From Pseudomonadota bacterium (lineage in GTDB: Bacteria; Bdellovibrionota; Bacteriovoracia; Bacteriovoracales; Bacteriovoracaceae): a DNA stretch of 64,000 nucleotides. The notes beneath the pieces were generated by a model. It saw only the letters and a program-made list of their open reading frames with translations, was not told the DNA's origin and searched no databases. Location: assembly GCA_027487685.1 (NCBI GenBank), contig JAIYDC010000029.1, positions 1 through 64,000 of the forward strand, given 5' to 3'. A program made the position numbers and the translations under genes. This document shows, piece after piece, positions 41,841 through 51,335 of the stretch (position 1 is the stretch's first letter; the number at the start of each line of letters is the position of its first letter).

Positions 41841-43244
41841 ATGAATGACTATCGACTCGAGCGGGATAGCTTCGGAGAAATCCAAGTTCCCACGGACCGG
41901 TTGTGGGGGGCGCAGACGGCCAGGTCTCTGCATTTTTTTCCTATCTCGGGAGAAACGATGGACCCGGAGCTCCTGAAGGCCCTCGTACTCATTAAGAAGG
42001 CCTATGCCTTCGTGAACGGTGAGCTTGGAAATCTTTCTTCTGAGAAGTCTCAGGCGATCATGACCGCGGCAGATGAAGTTCTCTCCTACGCGCGTTTCGA
42101 CGCCGAGTTTCCTCTCTCAGTCTGGCAGACGGGAAGTGGAACTCAGACCAACATGAACGTCAATGAAGTCCTCGCCAACCGGGCCAGCGAACTTCTCGGG
42201 GGCACTCGGGGAGAGAAGCGTTTAGTGCATCCGAACGATGAGGTCAATTTAGGTCAGAGTTCAAACGACGTTTTTCCTTCGGCGATGAACCTCTCAGCTA
42301 TCACTGTCCTAGGGAGGGATCTCATCCCCGCAGTGTCTAGGCTTCGGGATTCTTTACAAACTAAGTCCCGTGACTTCTGGAAGATCACGAAGATTGGACG
42401 TACTCACCTGATGGATGCGACACCTCTCACGCTGGGCCAGGAGTTTTCAGGTTACGTGGCCCAGCTTGAACATTCACTTACCCACCTCGAGAACAGTTTC
42501 TCCCATCTGTATGAACTTGCCCTCGGTGGGACTGCGGTAGGGACGGGTCTAAATGCGCCTACTGGTGTACCCGAGCGTGTGGTGGCCCTCTTGTCTACCT
42601 ACAGTGGTCATTCCTTTGTCTCGGCCCCTAACAAGTTTGAGGCCCTTGCTGCCAATGATGCCTTGGTACATTCCCACGGAGCACTCCGGGGCCTTGCGGC
42701 CACCCTATTTAAAATCGTCAACGACATCCGCTGGCTCTCCTCCGGGCCCCGCTGCGGCTTGGGAGAATTGGCGCTCCCCGAAAATGAACCTGGATCGTCG
42801 ATTATGCCTGGGAAGGTCAACCCCACTCAGTGTGAGTCGCTCATCATGATCGCAGTTCAAGTCATGGGTAACGACACAACAATTGGTCTCTCTGGCGCCC
42901 TCGGAAACTTTGAACTCAATGTGATGAGGCCGGTGCTTATCCACAACTACCTCCAATCTGTGCGGCTCTTGTCTCAAGGATCTATGTCCTTTGAGGAATT
43001 CTGCGTGCGAGGTATCGGGCCCCGTTACCAGCAGATCCACGCTCATCTGGAGCGCTCGCTTATGCTTGTGACCGCACTGAATCCGATCATTGGCTATGAT
43101 AAGGCGGCTCAGATAACCAAAAAGGCCCAGCTTGAAAATAAGACGCTGAAGGAGGCTGCTGTGGAACTCGGTTTTTTGACCCCCCAGCAGTTCGAGGAAT
43201 GGGTGAAACCTGAATCAATGACGAATCTCCCAAACTCAGATTAA
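41841..43244 (+). CDS. fumC: Fumarate hydratase, class II
   Basis: TCA-cycle enzyme that converts fumarate to malate. Class II signatures are [67 protein letters not shown] and the mobile SS loop [16 protein letters not shown]. 467 aa is the standard length. The iron-free class II enzyme resists oxidative damage. Confidence 0.96.
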   Translation: MNDYRLERDSFGEIQVPTDRLWGAQTARSLHFFPISGETMDPELLKALVLIKKAYAFVNGELGNLSSEKSQAIMTAADEVLSYARFDAEFPLSVWQTGSGTQTNMNVNEVLANRASELLGGTRGEKRLVHPNDEVNLGQSSNDVFPSAMNLSAITVLGRDLIPAVSRLRDSLQTKSRDFWKITKIGRTHLMDATPLTLGQEFSGYVAQLEHSLTHLENSFSHLYELALGGTAVGTGLNAPTGVPERVVALLSTYSGHSFVSAPNKFEALAANDALVHSHGALRGLAATLFKIVNDIRWLSSGPRCGLGELALPENEPGSSIMPGKVNPTQCESLIMIAVQVMGNDTTIGLSGALGNFELNVMRPVLIHNYLQSVRLLSQGSMSFEEFCVRGIGPRYQQIHAHLERSLMLVTALNPIIGYDKAAQITKKAQLENKTLKEAAVELGFLTPQQFEEWVKPESMTNLPNSD

Positions 43245-43253
43245 GGTCCGAAT

Positions 43254-43508
43254 TTAGGGCGCTAAAGGATGACCGATGGGGTCTGTCTGCATAAAGACTT
43301 CGAGCTCCCGGTGATGTAATATCGCAGCGTCTCGACACCCGTGAAAGGCGACGGGGACTTTGAGCTTCTTGAGGGCATCCACGCAGCCCTTAAGGTACGA
43401 TGCCTGGGCATGCATGAGGGCCGATTGCACAGAAACGAGCTCCAACTCCTCCACGGGCGACCGATGGGCACAAGCGGTCAGGAGTAAAAAGAGGAGAGTC
43501 AATTTCAT
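43254..43508 (-). CDS. Small lipoprotein
   Basis: An 84-aa protein starting MKLTLLFLLLTACAHRS, a short type II signal with lipobox LTAC (Cys13). The mature part of about 70 residues is helical (VQSALMHAQASYLKGCVDALKKL) with two further Cys. The start at 43508 was chosen over the track start because it opens the lipobox signal and has GGGAG upstream, though at a long spacing. Convergent with fumC. No known family. Confidence 0.65.
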   Translation of the reverse strand: MKLTLLFLLLTACAHRSPVEELELVSVQSALMHAQASYLKGCVDALKKLKVPVAFHGCRDAAILHHRELEVFMQTDPIGHPLAP

Positions 43509-43571
43509 AAATAAAGCATCTCCCATCTGCGTCCGCTTGAAAAGTGCAGGTCCAAGGCCTAGACTCCTTTT

Positions 43572-45665
43572 ATGATCATTTACTTCCTTTTAAACCTCCT
43601 CTTAGGCACGGCGAATGCCGAGGTCACCTATTCCTGTCCAACATCCTATGAGGCACTTGGCATTCCCCGGATTCGAACGGTCTCAATTGAGGCTTCCTAC
43701 TACTGCTTTGGTCTTCATCATGGCCGAGACCGCGCCTGGCAGATGGATTACTTCCGACGAATCGGTGAGGGGAGGAACGCTGAGATCCACGGTGTATCCC
43801 ACCTGAAATCGGATCTGATGATGAGACTGGTGAATCTCCCTCAGGAGGCCAAGCGCCTGTGGGAAGAGTTTCCTCAAGATAAGAAATCACTCCTTCAGCT
43901 CTACGCTCGGGGAGTGAATGAAGGCTTTGAGACCGGAAAACTCGTCCGGGAATTCCTAGACCTCGGGATCACTCCCCGGCCATGGAGACCGGAGGACTCT
44001 CTTTTGGTTCTCCTGCTCCAGTCTTTCGACCAGACCCGGAAGACTTTTACCCAAGACTATGATGATGAAAAACTCCGGCATACCTGGGGCGACAAGGCGC
44101 GGACTCTCTTCGGTGACGGTCCACTTCCATGGGATAACACCATTCTCAAGGATGGCGAGTACCTCAAGCGTGAAGCCATGCCGGTCAAGACGGTCCAGAC
44201 CCTACCTCTGGACTTCCGATTGTGGGCCCCGATCCCTACCGTCTTCGGCCGGGCATCAGGCTCGAATAACTGGGTCGTCTCCAAGGAGAAGTCCCGGAGT
44301 GGAAATGCTCTTCTCGCCAATGATCCTCATCTCGACTTGAAAACTCCGCTCTTTTGGTATTGGGTTTCACTAGAGACCGGAGATAAAAAGCTCGTCGGTG
44401 CGAGTTTGCCGGGTGTGCCGGTGGTTGCAAGTGGCACCAACGGAAAGGTGGCCTGGGGTCTGACGAACTCCTACCTGAACTCAGCCGACGCCGTCTTCGT
44501 GACTGATCTTCGGGAAGAGCAGGTCGAGACAATGAGGCCCTGGGTCTGGATTAAGTTCGGCTTCATTAAGCTGCCCTTCTTTTTTAAGTCCTTTGAGCAC
44601 TTAAAAACTGGTGAGCGGGTGCTTCCACTTGAACATGATGGCCCTCATCGGCTCCTTCTTCGCTGGACGGGATATAGTCTAACGGCCAAGGATCTCTTGC
44701 CCATGTTTGATCTTCCCTCGGTAGAAAACGTAAGCGATATGGACCGCCTTCTCGGAGGCCTCGGTCTCCCGTCCTGGAACTTCGTCTTCGCTGATCGCAC
44801 GGGGCGGATCGGTTACCGGCTCGTGGGAAAAACCTACAAACATACGGCCCCATTACCCCTCGGCATCCAGGCGCTTAAATACGAGGAATTTTCACAACCC
44901 GCTTATCTCACTCCCGAGGAGAGACCCCGAGTCATCGACCCCAAGCGCGGGTACGTTTACAGTGCTAATAATCGTCACTGGCCAAACGATGGCAAGTTTT
45001 TCGGGGGCAGGGCCTACACCGCCTCTTTTCGCGGGTTCCGGATTGATGAGCTTCTGGCGGGCCCTCAGGACGTTGAGAGTTTTAAAAATATCCAGTGTGA
45101 CCGCCAGGTGGTCGACGCTCGATTCTTCCTCCCGAAGCTACGCCGCTACCTCCCTAAGTTAAGCCTTGATTGGCAGAAAATGGATGCGTCTGATGACTCC
45201 CGGGACTTGCCAATTTACCGACGGATCATGGACCGTCTCTTGGAGCTCTGGAAATTAGATGAAGCCGCACTTTATCGACTCTTGGATGAGCTAACACCAA
45301 AGCAGGTCCAGGAGCTTGAGGCGATTGTCGCCGAGGCACAAAAGGACATCGACTCAAGGAGCTGGGGCGAGGTGCATAAGCTCTCATTCCCCCATCTTTC
45401 TAAAAGCGAACGCTGGAAATTTGCGCCCGAGATTCCGGGAGTTGGTGATACTCATAGTGTGGATCCAGGCACGGCCCGCTGGAACAAGGATCGCCGTGTG
45501 TACGAGCAAAGCTCCGGAGCTTCGATGCGCATGATCGTCGAGATGGGGCAGGTGCCGAGGATCTGGCTTGTTCTCCCAGGGAAGAATCGTGACTACCAGG
45601 AAGCATCAGGTGGATCGCCGTGGTTAGACTGGAAGCGGTGTCAGTATACTGAACTTAAATTCTGA
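43572..45665 (+). CDS. Secreted penicillin acylase-family (Ntn hydrolase) protein
   Basis: A 697-aa Ntn hydrolase precursor. The signal peptide is IIYFLLNLLLGTANA. The alpha part runs from about 20 to 225 (CFGLHHGRDRAWQMDYFRR is typical). The self-cleavage site giving the new N-terminal Ser is in GRASGSNNWVVS, near residue 230, and the beta-subunit blocks NDPHLDLKTPLFWYWV and ASLPGVPVVASGTNGKVAWGLTN follow. It should act in the periplasm on N-acyl amides, for example acyl-homoserine lactones or beta-lactams; the substrate is not predictable. Confidence 0.9.
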   Translation: MIIYFLLNLLLGTANAEVTYSCPTSYEALGIPRIRTVSIEASYYCFGLHHGRDRAWQMDYFRRIGEGRNAEIHGVSHLKSDLMMRLVNLPQEAKRLWEEFPQDKKSLLQLYARGVNEGFETGKLVREFLDLGITPRPWRPEDSLLVLLLQSFDQTRKTFTQDYDDEKLRHTWGDKARTLFGDGPLPWDNTILKDGEYLKREAMPVKTVQTLPLDFRLWAPIPTVFGRASGSNNWVVSKEKSRSGNALLANDPHLDLKTPLFWYWVSLETGDKKLVGASLPGVPVVASGTNGKVAWGLTNSYLNSADAVFVTDLREEQVETMRPWVWIKFGFIKLPFFFKSFEHLKTGERVLPLEHDGPHRLLLRWTGYSLTAKDLLPMFDLPSVENVSDMDRLLGGLGLPSWNFVFADRTGRIGYRLVGKTYKHTAPLPLGIQALKYEEFSQPAYLTPEERPRVIDPKRGYVYSANNRHWPNDGKFFGGRAYTASFRGFRIDELLAGPQDVESFKNIQCDRQVVDARFFLPKLRRYLPKLSLDWQKMDASDDSRDLPIYRRIMDRLLELWKLDEAALYRLLDELTPKQVQELEAIVAEAQKDIDSRSWGEVHKLSFPHLSKSERWKFAPEIPGVGDTHSVDPGTARWNKDRRVYEQSSGASMRMIVEMGQVPRIWLVLPGKNRDYQEASGGSPWLDWKRCQYTELKF

Positions 45666-45745
45666 GATCATTTATCTTTGAACCTAGATGCATTGGACGT
45701 TTTAAATCTCAGGTGTAACGTAACCATTAGATGCGGAGGTAAGTT

Positions 45746-46054
45746 TCAGAAGTTGCGGATGATAGTGTAGCCGATAAGGCCAAGGACCAGAGCGATGAAG
45801 GCGACCTTCTTCGCCAGCGAATCAAAACCGATCCAGGAATTTTCGCCTTTATTAAAGGCCGCATCCATGATGCAGATCCCGTGGATCACTAGGCCCGGCC
45901 AGAAGAAGGCGAAGTAGCCGAACCCCACAAAGAATGCCCAAAATATACCGGGCATGACCTGTCCCTTCAGGAGCTGACCCAGACCCGGGAGCATCATAGA
46001 CCAAAGAGCTGCGATCGAGTTATCAACCTCATACTGAACTGGATTTTGTTCCAT
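45746..46054 (-). CDS. Small membrane protein, TM2-like
   Basis: A 102-aa protein with three hydrophobic segments. SMMLPGLGQLLKGQVMPGIFWAFF resembles the glycine/proline hairpin of TM2-type proteins (PGxGQ), followed by a second pair of helices and a lysine-rich link. The chosen start is MEQNPVQ at 46054 with GGGAAGG about 5 nt upstream; the track start lacks a ribosome site. Single gene on the minus strand. Function unknown. Confidence 0.6.
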   Translation of the reverse strand: MEQNPVQYEVDNSIAALWSMMLPGLGQLLKGQVMPGIFWAFFVGFGYFAFFWPGLVIHGICIMDAAFNKGENSWIGFDSLAKKVAFIALVLGLIGYTIIRNF

Positions 46055-46243
46055 ACCTTCCCTTTTGATATTCATATCATACATTCAAACCTTCAAGAAG
46101 AAGCATCTGGATCTGGATAAGTCATGAAAATGACGACCTTTGAAAAGAAATCTTTTCCGACTTAGGAACTCAAGTTTTTTTGCCCGAGCGCCGATATTAC
46201 TTTAAGCTCTCACTGTGAGAAAGCTTCTTTATAGGAGGTACGT

Positions 46244-46399
46244 ATGAGTAATAAAGGTAACAACGGTCAAAAGAAAAAGCTCACGAAGAAGGAGCAGAAG
46301 GCGATGAACCACGCCAAGCTGATGTCCTCAAAAGGGCAGGCCACCAATGTCGTAGATATTAACGCCTTCCGTGACCAGCAGAATAAGAAAGCCGCTTAA
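46244..46399 (+). CDS. Very small basic protein, absent from the ORF track
   Basis: ATG at 46244 has a strong Shine-Dalgarno (AGGAGGT) 4-5 nt upstream and runs for 51 codons to TAA at 46397-46399. The product is basic and hydrophilic (NNGQKKKLTKKEQKAMNHAK then VVDINAFRDQQNKKAA). A strong terminator follows 10 nt later, so the unit is complete. The Lys-rich N-terminal half could bind RNA or ribosomes. No family recognised. Confidence 0.75.
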   Translation: MSNKGNNGQKKKLTKKEQKAMNHAKLMSSKGQATNVVDINAFRDQQNKKAA

Positions 46400-46408
46400 T
46401 TCATTTTT

Positions 46409-46437
46409 AAGGGGAGGTCTCAGGACCTCTCCTTATT
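46409..46437 (+). terminator. Terminator of the 51-codon gene
   Basis: AAGGGGAGGTC, loop TCAG, GACCTCTCCTT with one G-T pair, then ATTT. Confidence 0.85.
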
Positions 46438-46605
46438 TCGCACCCATCTCTTATCTCTCGTATGAGCAATGATTCATCCATCCCTTTATTTTTTATGGAT
46501 TCCAACCCTCCTAAAAAAATAGTTTTAAGATCTTTTATAACGACTTAAGAACCGCAGAAGGAGACACTACACGGCATTGTGTTTTATCTCAGGAAAGGCG
46601 ATTCA

Positions 46606-47358
46606 ATGAACGGAAAGTTTCGAACCTGCGAGACCCGCGGGGGTGTGATGGATATCTATGTTGCGGCACCGGAAGGCAAGACGCGGTTACCAGTTGTTCT
46701 TGTCCTGCAAGAAGCTTACGGAGTAAACGCTCATATCCGTAGCATCTGTGATCGGCTTGCTGCTGAGGGATTTCTCGCGGCTGCTCCGGAACTTTTTCAT
46801 CGAGAGGGCCGTCGGGTTGAGGTTCCCTATGGCCAGCGGGGCCTTATTCTTCCCTACCTCGCAAAACTCAGCAATGTGGATATCGTCAGTGACATTCGAA
46901 ACTGCATCAATTTTCTTGATGACCTCCCTAATGCTGATACATCCACGGTGAGTGCCATCGGCTTCTGCGTGGGTGGTTTTGCGGCCCTACTTTGCGGAAC
47001 AAAGCTCAAACTGAAGAAGATCGTTTCTTTCTATGGTGCTGGATTGGTTCGTGCAAGGGAAGGATTACTGCTCTCACCACCTCTTGGGGAGATGGGAAAT
47101 ATCCGTTCGCGGTGTCTCTTTTTCTTCGGAGGTCTTGATGCCAGTATTCCTGCCTCCGATGTTTCGGAGATAGAGCAGAAGCTTAAGTCATCGAAGGTTC
47201 CCTTCGAAGTCCGAGTCTTCGCAGACGCGGACCATGGATTTTTTTGCAACGAGCGCGAGAGTTTTCATGCAGAAGCAGCTGCTTCTGCATGGGAAAAAAT
47301 GTTGGCTTTTCTGAGAGAAGAAGTGGAGGAGCGGAGAAATCCTCCTAAGAGAAACTAG
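46606..47358 (+). CDS. Dienelactone hydrolase-family protein
   Basis: A 250-aa alpha/beta hydrolase. The nucleophile is Cys in AIGFCVGGFAALLCG, with Glu in LQEAYGVNAH, Asp in GGLDASIPASD and His in ADADHGFFC, the DLH catalytic set. It hydrolyses lactones or esters of unknown identity. The start chosen is ATG at 46606 (MNGKFRTCE) with AAGG upstream; the track ORF uses an earlier GTG. The 3' end overlaps the convergent glutaminase-like gene by 4 bp. Confidence 0.88.
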   Translation: MNGKFRTCETRGGVMDIYVAAPEGKTRLPVVLVLQEAYGVNAHIRSICDRLAAEGFLAAAPELFHREGRRVEVPYGQRGLILPYLAKLSNVDIVSDIRNCINFLDDLPNADTSTVSAIGFCVGGFAALLCGTKLKLKKIVSFYGAGLVRAREGLLLSPPLGEMGNIRSRCLFFFGGLDASIPASDVSEIEQKLKSSKVPFEVRVFADADHGFFCNERESFHAEAAASAWEKMLAFLREEVEERRNPPKRN

Positions 47359-48083
47359 TCGATGAAGCCGACGTATTCACGACACTGCTTTTTAGCAGCG
47401 CCGAGTGCCCAGCCGATCTTTCCAGTCGTGGCCTCCATACAGGCCTGGTAGAGTTCGTTAGAATCAATCTCCGGACGCTCCACGCGCACAGGCCGACCGT
47501 TCGAGTCCCTGCCCAGGAGGTTCATCGCCACGATTTCTGGAGTCCAGAGTGTGTGAGGAACAAACTTATAATAACAATCGTAAGAACCGTAGGAAGTTTG
47601 CTGCGGGAAGGTCTGACCCTTGAAGATGAGTTCAATCAGATCAGTATCAGAGGCCTGAAGCTCTTTACAGTTGGTGCTATTGGAAAACTTCTTCAGCCAA
47701 TCCTGGGGCAACAGAGGATTCTTGATCCAGCCGGGAAAGCCCGCGTCGAGGACCCAGATTTGTCCGTTTTCGTTCACAACCGGAGAGACGTGATACCACC
47801 AAGTGCGCAGGCTCAGGTCACTTTTCTTCTGAGTGTAAAAGAGAAAGATCTTACCGGTATCCAGTCCATGACGGCGCTTAAAATCATTGGCCCACATAAG
47901 TGCCCGGTTGGAGCAAATGGAGCTCTTGGTTTTTATAAATAGTCTGTCCATGCGTGAGAAGAGATCTTCCTTAGAAAGTCCTTTGGCAGCGATGTCGGTC
48001 AACCGCCAGTCGTAGTCTTTAAGTGGCAGAGCAAACGTGAGAGATGAAAAACAAAGTGCTAGTACAACAAAAGCTGATCTCAT
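47355..48083 (-). CDS. Probable secreted protein-glutamine glutaminase (deamidase)
   Basis: A 242-aa protein with a signal peptide (SAFVVLALCFSSLTFA). A Cys-His-Asp arrangement matches the protein-glutaminase family: ICSNRALMWANDFKRRHG with the Cys nucleophile, RTWWYHVSPVV with His, and QIWVLDAGFPGW with Asp. These enzymes deamidate Gln side chains in proteins and fold like transglutaminases. No long pro-domain of the Chryseobacterium type is visible. In a predatory or host-associated bacterium it could be an effector; this is inference. A palindrome sits about 24 nt upstream. Confidence 0.7.
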   Translation of the reverse strand: MRSAFVVLALCFSSLTFALPLKDYDWRLTDIAAKGLSKEDLFSRMDRLFIKTKSSICSNRALMWANDFKRRHGLDTGKIFLFYTQKKSDLSLRTWWYHVSPVVNENGQIWVLDAGFPGWIKNPLLPQDWLKKFSNSTNCKELQASDTDLIELIFKGQTFPQQTSYGSYDCYYKFVPHTLWTPEIVAMNLLGRDSNGRPVRVERPEIDSNELYQACMEATTGKIGWALGAAKKQCREYVGFID

Positions 48084-48106
48084 GCTGAAAACCCTCCGAG
48101 TGGGTG

Positions 48107-48121
48107 AGTGACTGAGTCACT
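48107..48121. promoter_or_regulatory. Palindrome upstream of the glutaminase-like gene
   Basis: AGTGACT-G-AGTCACT, perfect 7-bp arms around one base, 24 nt before the ATG. Possible operator; no adjacent regulator gene. Confidence 0.35.
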
Positions 48122-48421
48122 GTGTAAAATTAACAGGTGGCTTAATTACGAAGAGGAGAGGCTTTTGTCACGGTAGATCTAGAACGTGTCAGCAAAATCG
48201 ATGCTCACTTAATAAAATCAAGCTTGATATAGAGCTGTAGGGTCCAGTGCGCTAAGCGCCAAGAAGAGCTGCCTGGAGTCTAAAGAGCTCAATGCTGCGA
48301 CTGGTTAGAGTTTCTCGGAATGAATGAGGAAGGAGGGCCCTCGTCTTTGTGTTCCGGGGCTTGTCTAGAGTGAGGCTAAATTTATCGATGAAACCTAAAG
48401 TGATAGACTCGGTAATGCGGA
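48122..48421. other. Intergenic region, no gene seen
   Basis: About 300 nt between two minus-strand genes. I find no ORF with a ribosome site and no convincing hairpin with a T run. It probably holds the promoter of the glutaminase-like gene. Confidence 0.4.
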
Positions 48422-48676
48422 TTAATCTTCCTTATCGAGTTCCTCAAGGGCCTTGTTCTGTTCCTCCTGGAACTTCTTCCCCTTCATGAGTGCCTCCATC
48501 ATTTTACCGGACTCTGCCGGGGCTGCTGGTTGCGTCTTGAGCCGCTGGATCTCTTGGCGGAGCATCTTGTTTTCATCAGCGAGACGCTTTTGTTCTTCAG
48601 GGGAAAGGCCCTGAGCGAGTCCAGGATTGACTATGAGAACAGAGATAAAAGGTATTATTGAAAAAAATTTTGTCAT
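48422..48676 (-). CDS. Small exported coiled-coil protein
   Basis: An 84-aa protein with a signal peptide ending near GLAQG and a mature part that is a single heptad-rich helix (QKRLADENKMLRQEIQRLK), then an Ala/Pro hinge and a second charged helix (KKFQEEQNKALEELDKED). Likely a periplasmic trimeric or dimeric coiled coil. No family recognised. Confidence 0.6.
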   Translation of the reverse strand: MTKFFSIIPFISVLIVNPGLAQGLSPEEQKRLADENKMLRQEIQRLKTQPAAPAESGKMMEALMKGKKFQEEQNKALEELDKED

Positions 48677-48727
48677 GAATCCCTCGATTTACTCAAGTCT
48701 ACTGCCCCAGCTTATGAGATTCAACGG

Positions 48728-49156
48728 TTAGTTCAGATCTCTCGAGTTGCGCCGCCGAAGAGTTTCTAAATCGATGAAGTCCAGCATCCGCTCATGGGTT
48801 GCTTCAAGGTCGAGTTTTGGAGCGACGCCCGCTTGAAACGCCTCGCGCCAGCGGGAAGCGCAAAGGCACCACCTATCTCCTGGTCTTAGACCTGGGAAAT
48901 CGTATTCGGGCCTTGGGGTCGAGAGGTCATTGCCTTTCCCACGAGTGAAATCGAGGAATTCCTTCGTAACTTCCGCGCAGGCCACGTGAGTTCCGTGGTC
49001 TGATGGGCCTGTCTGGCAAAGACCATTGCGGTAGAAACCTGTCTTGGGAGAGTCACAACATTTACGCAGTTCACCGCCGAGAACATTCTTCGGTACGATT
49101 GACATGTTGGCCCCCCAGGCACTTAGATTGAAGATCAGCGAAAAGAAAATAATCAC
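48728..49156 (-). CDS. DUF2237-family protein with an N-terminal hydrophobic leader
   Basis: A 142-aa protein. Residues 18-130 match the DUF2237 pattern: NVLGGELRKCC, TGFYRNGLCQTGPSDHG, HVACAEVTKEFLDFTRGKGND, and RPGDRWCLCASRWREA. Paired Cys and a conserved WCLCxxRW suggest a metal or redox site. The first 16 residues are hydrophobic and could be a signal peptide, unusual for this family. Function of the family is unknown. Confidence 0.8.
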   Translation of the reverse strand: MIIFFSLIFNLSAWGANMSIVPKNVLGGELRKCCDSPKTGFYRNGLCQTGPSDHGTHVACAEVTKEFLDFTRGKGNDLSTPRPEYDFPGLRPGDRWCLCASRWREAFQAGVAPKLDLEATHERMLDFIDLETLRRRNSRDLN

Positions 49157-49247
49157 TTGAGTAATATAGCCGGGTCCTGAACAAAGAGAACATAGATATT
49201 ATCTTCACAGTGTTTCCTTTTGGTCGAAAAAGAAGAATATAGGACGC

Positions 49248-50270
49248 ATGAAGAAACTCATTGAATCTGTGGTTCTGGCATCTAACCTCTCGAAGACCCT
49301 GATTTATTCTCTGGAATACCGTATGCTCTACGGCCTTTCGAAGAGTCTTTCCTACTTCGTCGAGCCACCTACACGTGAGCGCAACCCTGAGCTTTTGCGT
49401 CACCTTGGGGAAGGAGTTGTGGCGCTTCACCGTCAAGACGGGAGAAATGTCGCTGAAGGCATCTATCCCTTTGACGTTGTAAAACCTCGAGATTTTCGAG
49501 GCCACCTTGGAAATCTTCCGCTACTTTTTACCGACTCTCTCAAAATTTCTCGCCGGCGGCGGCTCAACCTTAAGCGCGATTTCGAGTCAGAGCCTGAGAA
49601 TGTTCCTGATTACCTGAAACGCAATTACCACTTTCAGACTGATGGCTACTTCTCTGCGGAGTCGGCCCGACTCTATGAGCATCAGGTTGAGGTGCTTTTC
49701 TCCGGCACTGCTGCTCCCATGCGGCGGATGCTGATTAAGCTTTTGAAAGATAAGTTTACTCTGACTCGTCCTCTTCGAATTTTAGAACTCGGCGCTGGCA
49801 CTGGTGCCGCCACCTCGGATTTCGCCAAGAGTTTCCGTGTCCTAAGCTATACCGTGAGTGACGTTTCCGAAGATTACCTGAAGCTCGCTCGGATGCGCAC
49901 CCCTAATGGACCTTTCGATTTTGTCCAGGGCCCCGCTGAGGCCCTGCCCTTCGCAGACGCATCTTTTGATCTGGTTTTTTCGGTCTTCCTTTTTCATGAA
50001 CTCCCTCGCTCTGTGCGTGAGGAAGTTCTCCGAGAGACTTTCCGAGTGCTCGCACCTGGAGGAATCATTGGTATCTGTGATTCGATTCAGCGGGATGACG
50101 ACCCGAAGCTCAACATTGTCCTCGAAACTTTTCCCAAAGATTATCACGAGCCTTTCTATAAGGACTACACTCTCTGGGACGCAAGCTCGGCCCTTAAACA
50201 CACGGGGTTTTCGGAGGTCTCAAGTAACCATCAGTTACTTTCTAAATACTGGGTAGGGCGCAAGCCTTGA
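49248..50270 (+). CDS. Class I SAM-dependent methyltransferase
   Basis: A 340-aa protein. The C-terminal 210 residues hold a Rossmann methyltransferase fold: motif I ILELGAGTGAATSDF near residue 180, YTVSDVSEDYLKLAR, the Asp/Ala block FVQGPAEALPFADASFDLV, and LREVFRVLAPGG-like post-I sequence. The N-terminal 170 residues are an extra helical domain with no recognised family. Substrate unknown. Its 3' end overlaps the convergent old-yellow-enzyme gene by 40 bp. Confidence 0.85.
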   Translation: MKKLIESVVLASNLSKTLIYSLEYRMLYGLSKSLSYFVEPPTRERNPELLRHLGEGVVALHRQDGRNVAEGIYPFDVVKPRDFRGHLGNLPLLFTDSLKISRRRRLNLKRDFESEPENVPDYLKRNYHFQTDGYFSAESARLYEHQVEVLFSGTAAPMRRMLIKLLKDKFTLTRPLRILELGAGTGAATSDFAKSFRVLSYTVSDVSEDYLKLARMRTPNGPFDFVQGPAEALPFADASFDLVFSVFLFHELPRSVREEVLRETFRVLAPGGIIGICDSIQRDDDPKLNIVLETFPKDYHEPFYKDYTLWDASSALKHTGFSEVSSNHQLLSKYWVGRKP

Positions 50271-51271
50271 AGTTGTGCTTTCGCCCAGGAGGCCGGGTCT
50301 TTCAAGATCGCTCGACCAACTGCCGCCAATGAAACTTTGCTGTTCCGAACGAGATGATCAATAAAGGCCCCGCTCTCGATCCCGCCGACCCCGATAACCG
50401 GAACAGAGAGTTGACTTTGAATCATGACCGCCTCCTCAATAAGGTAGCCTTCTCCGTTTCTAGAACCTGGTCGCTTCCAACCTCCGATGCCGGATGAAAT
50501 GTTAATGATGTTGACTCCCGTACGCTCGAGTTCCTGAGCGACGAGAACTGCGTCCGAGACGGTAAGACCTCCGTCTATAAAATCCTGTCCAGGTAATCGA
50601 ACTGACAGCAGGAGGCCTGGGTGCTGGGAGCGAATCTCTCGAACAATCTCAAGAATGATTCGGGAATTTTTCATGATGCTTCCCCCATAATCGTCAGTTC
50701 TTTTATTTGTGATCGGAGAGAGCCATTGATTGAGACCGTACCCATGGGCCGCGTGGAGTTCGACTAAGTCAAATCCTGCCTTCACGGCGCGATCCGCGGC
50801 GCTTATAAACCAATCCTTCCAGTCTTTGATTTCAGTAAGTGCCATCTCTGATGGTGTTTCCAGAGTCCTATCTTTGACTGGCACGATCACTCCGCTAGGT
50901 GACTGAAGAGCGCCTCCTGAAAAAATCCGTTCCGTTTTTCCACCTGCGTGGGTCAGCTGGATGCCAGCGACCGCGCCAGAGTGTTGTATGGTTGCCGCCA
51001 GCCGAGCGAGTCCTGAAATCTGCTCGTCATTATTTATTCCTAACTGGTGGGCCTCACTGCGTCCACTAAGATGGACGAAGCTGTACTCAACGATGACCAA
51101 TCCTGCTTGTGACGTGCCAAGGCGGGTGTAGTGATTCACGGATTCTTGGGTAGCGAAGCCGTTCAGGTCGGATGTTCCCGACGCCATCGGGGGTACAACG
51201 ATGCGGTTAGAGAGCGTGATCTGATTGGTCAATTTCAGAGGTGTAAGGCGGTGAGTAGTGAGGTTTTTCAT
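50231..51271 (-). CDS. Old yellow enzyme-family NADH:flavin oxidoreductase
   Basis: A 346-aa FMN-dependent TIM-barrel reductase. Typical pieces are NRIVVPPMASGTSD, AGIQLTHAGGKTE, FDLVELHAAHGYGLNQWLSP, NKRTDDYGGSIMKN and PVIGVGGIESG. It reduces activated alkenes or nitro compounds with NAD(P)H. It is divergent from a LysR regulator, a standard pairing for stress-induced reductases. The mRNA may be leaderless (see promoter entry). Confidence 0.92.
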   Translation of the reverse strand: MKNLTTHRLTPLKLTNQITLSNRIVVPPMASGTSDLNGFATQESVNHYTRLGTSQAGLVIVEYSFVHLSGRSEAHQLGINNDEQISGLARLAATIQHSGAVAGIQLTHAGGKTERIFSGGALQSPSGVIVPVKDRTLETPSEMALTEIKDWKDWFISAADRAVKAGFDLVELHAAHGYGLNQWLSPITNKRTDDYGGSIMKNSRIILEIVREIRSQHPGLLLSVRLPGQDFIDGGLTVSDAVLVAQELERTGVNIINISSGIGGWKRPGSRNGEGYLIEEAVMIQSQLSVPVIGVGGIESGAFIDHLVRNSKVSLAAVGRAILKDPASWAKAQLQGLRPTQYLESN

Positions 51272-51277
51272 GGCGCA

Positions 51278-51327
51278 AATATAGATTGATTGAATCGATT
51301 GACAAAGAAATAAAATCTCACTTATTG
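51278..51327. promoter_or_regulatory. Overlapping divergent promoters sharing one -35
   Basis: The heptamer TTGACAA (51299-51305) gives TTGACA on the plus strand (17 nt to TTATTG, 51322-51327) and TTGTCA on the minus strand (16 nt to TATATT, 51283-51278). Predicted starts fall at or within a base or two of both ATG codons. An AATCGATT palindrome (51293-51300) overlaps the -35. Confidence 0.55.
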
Positions 51328-51335
51328 TTTCGATT

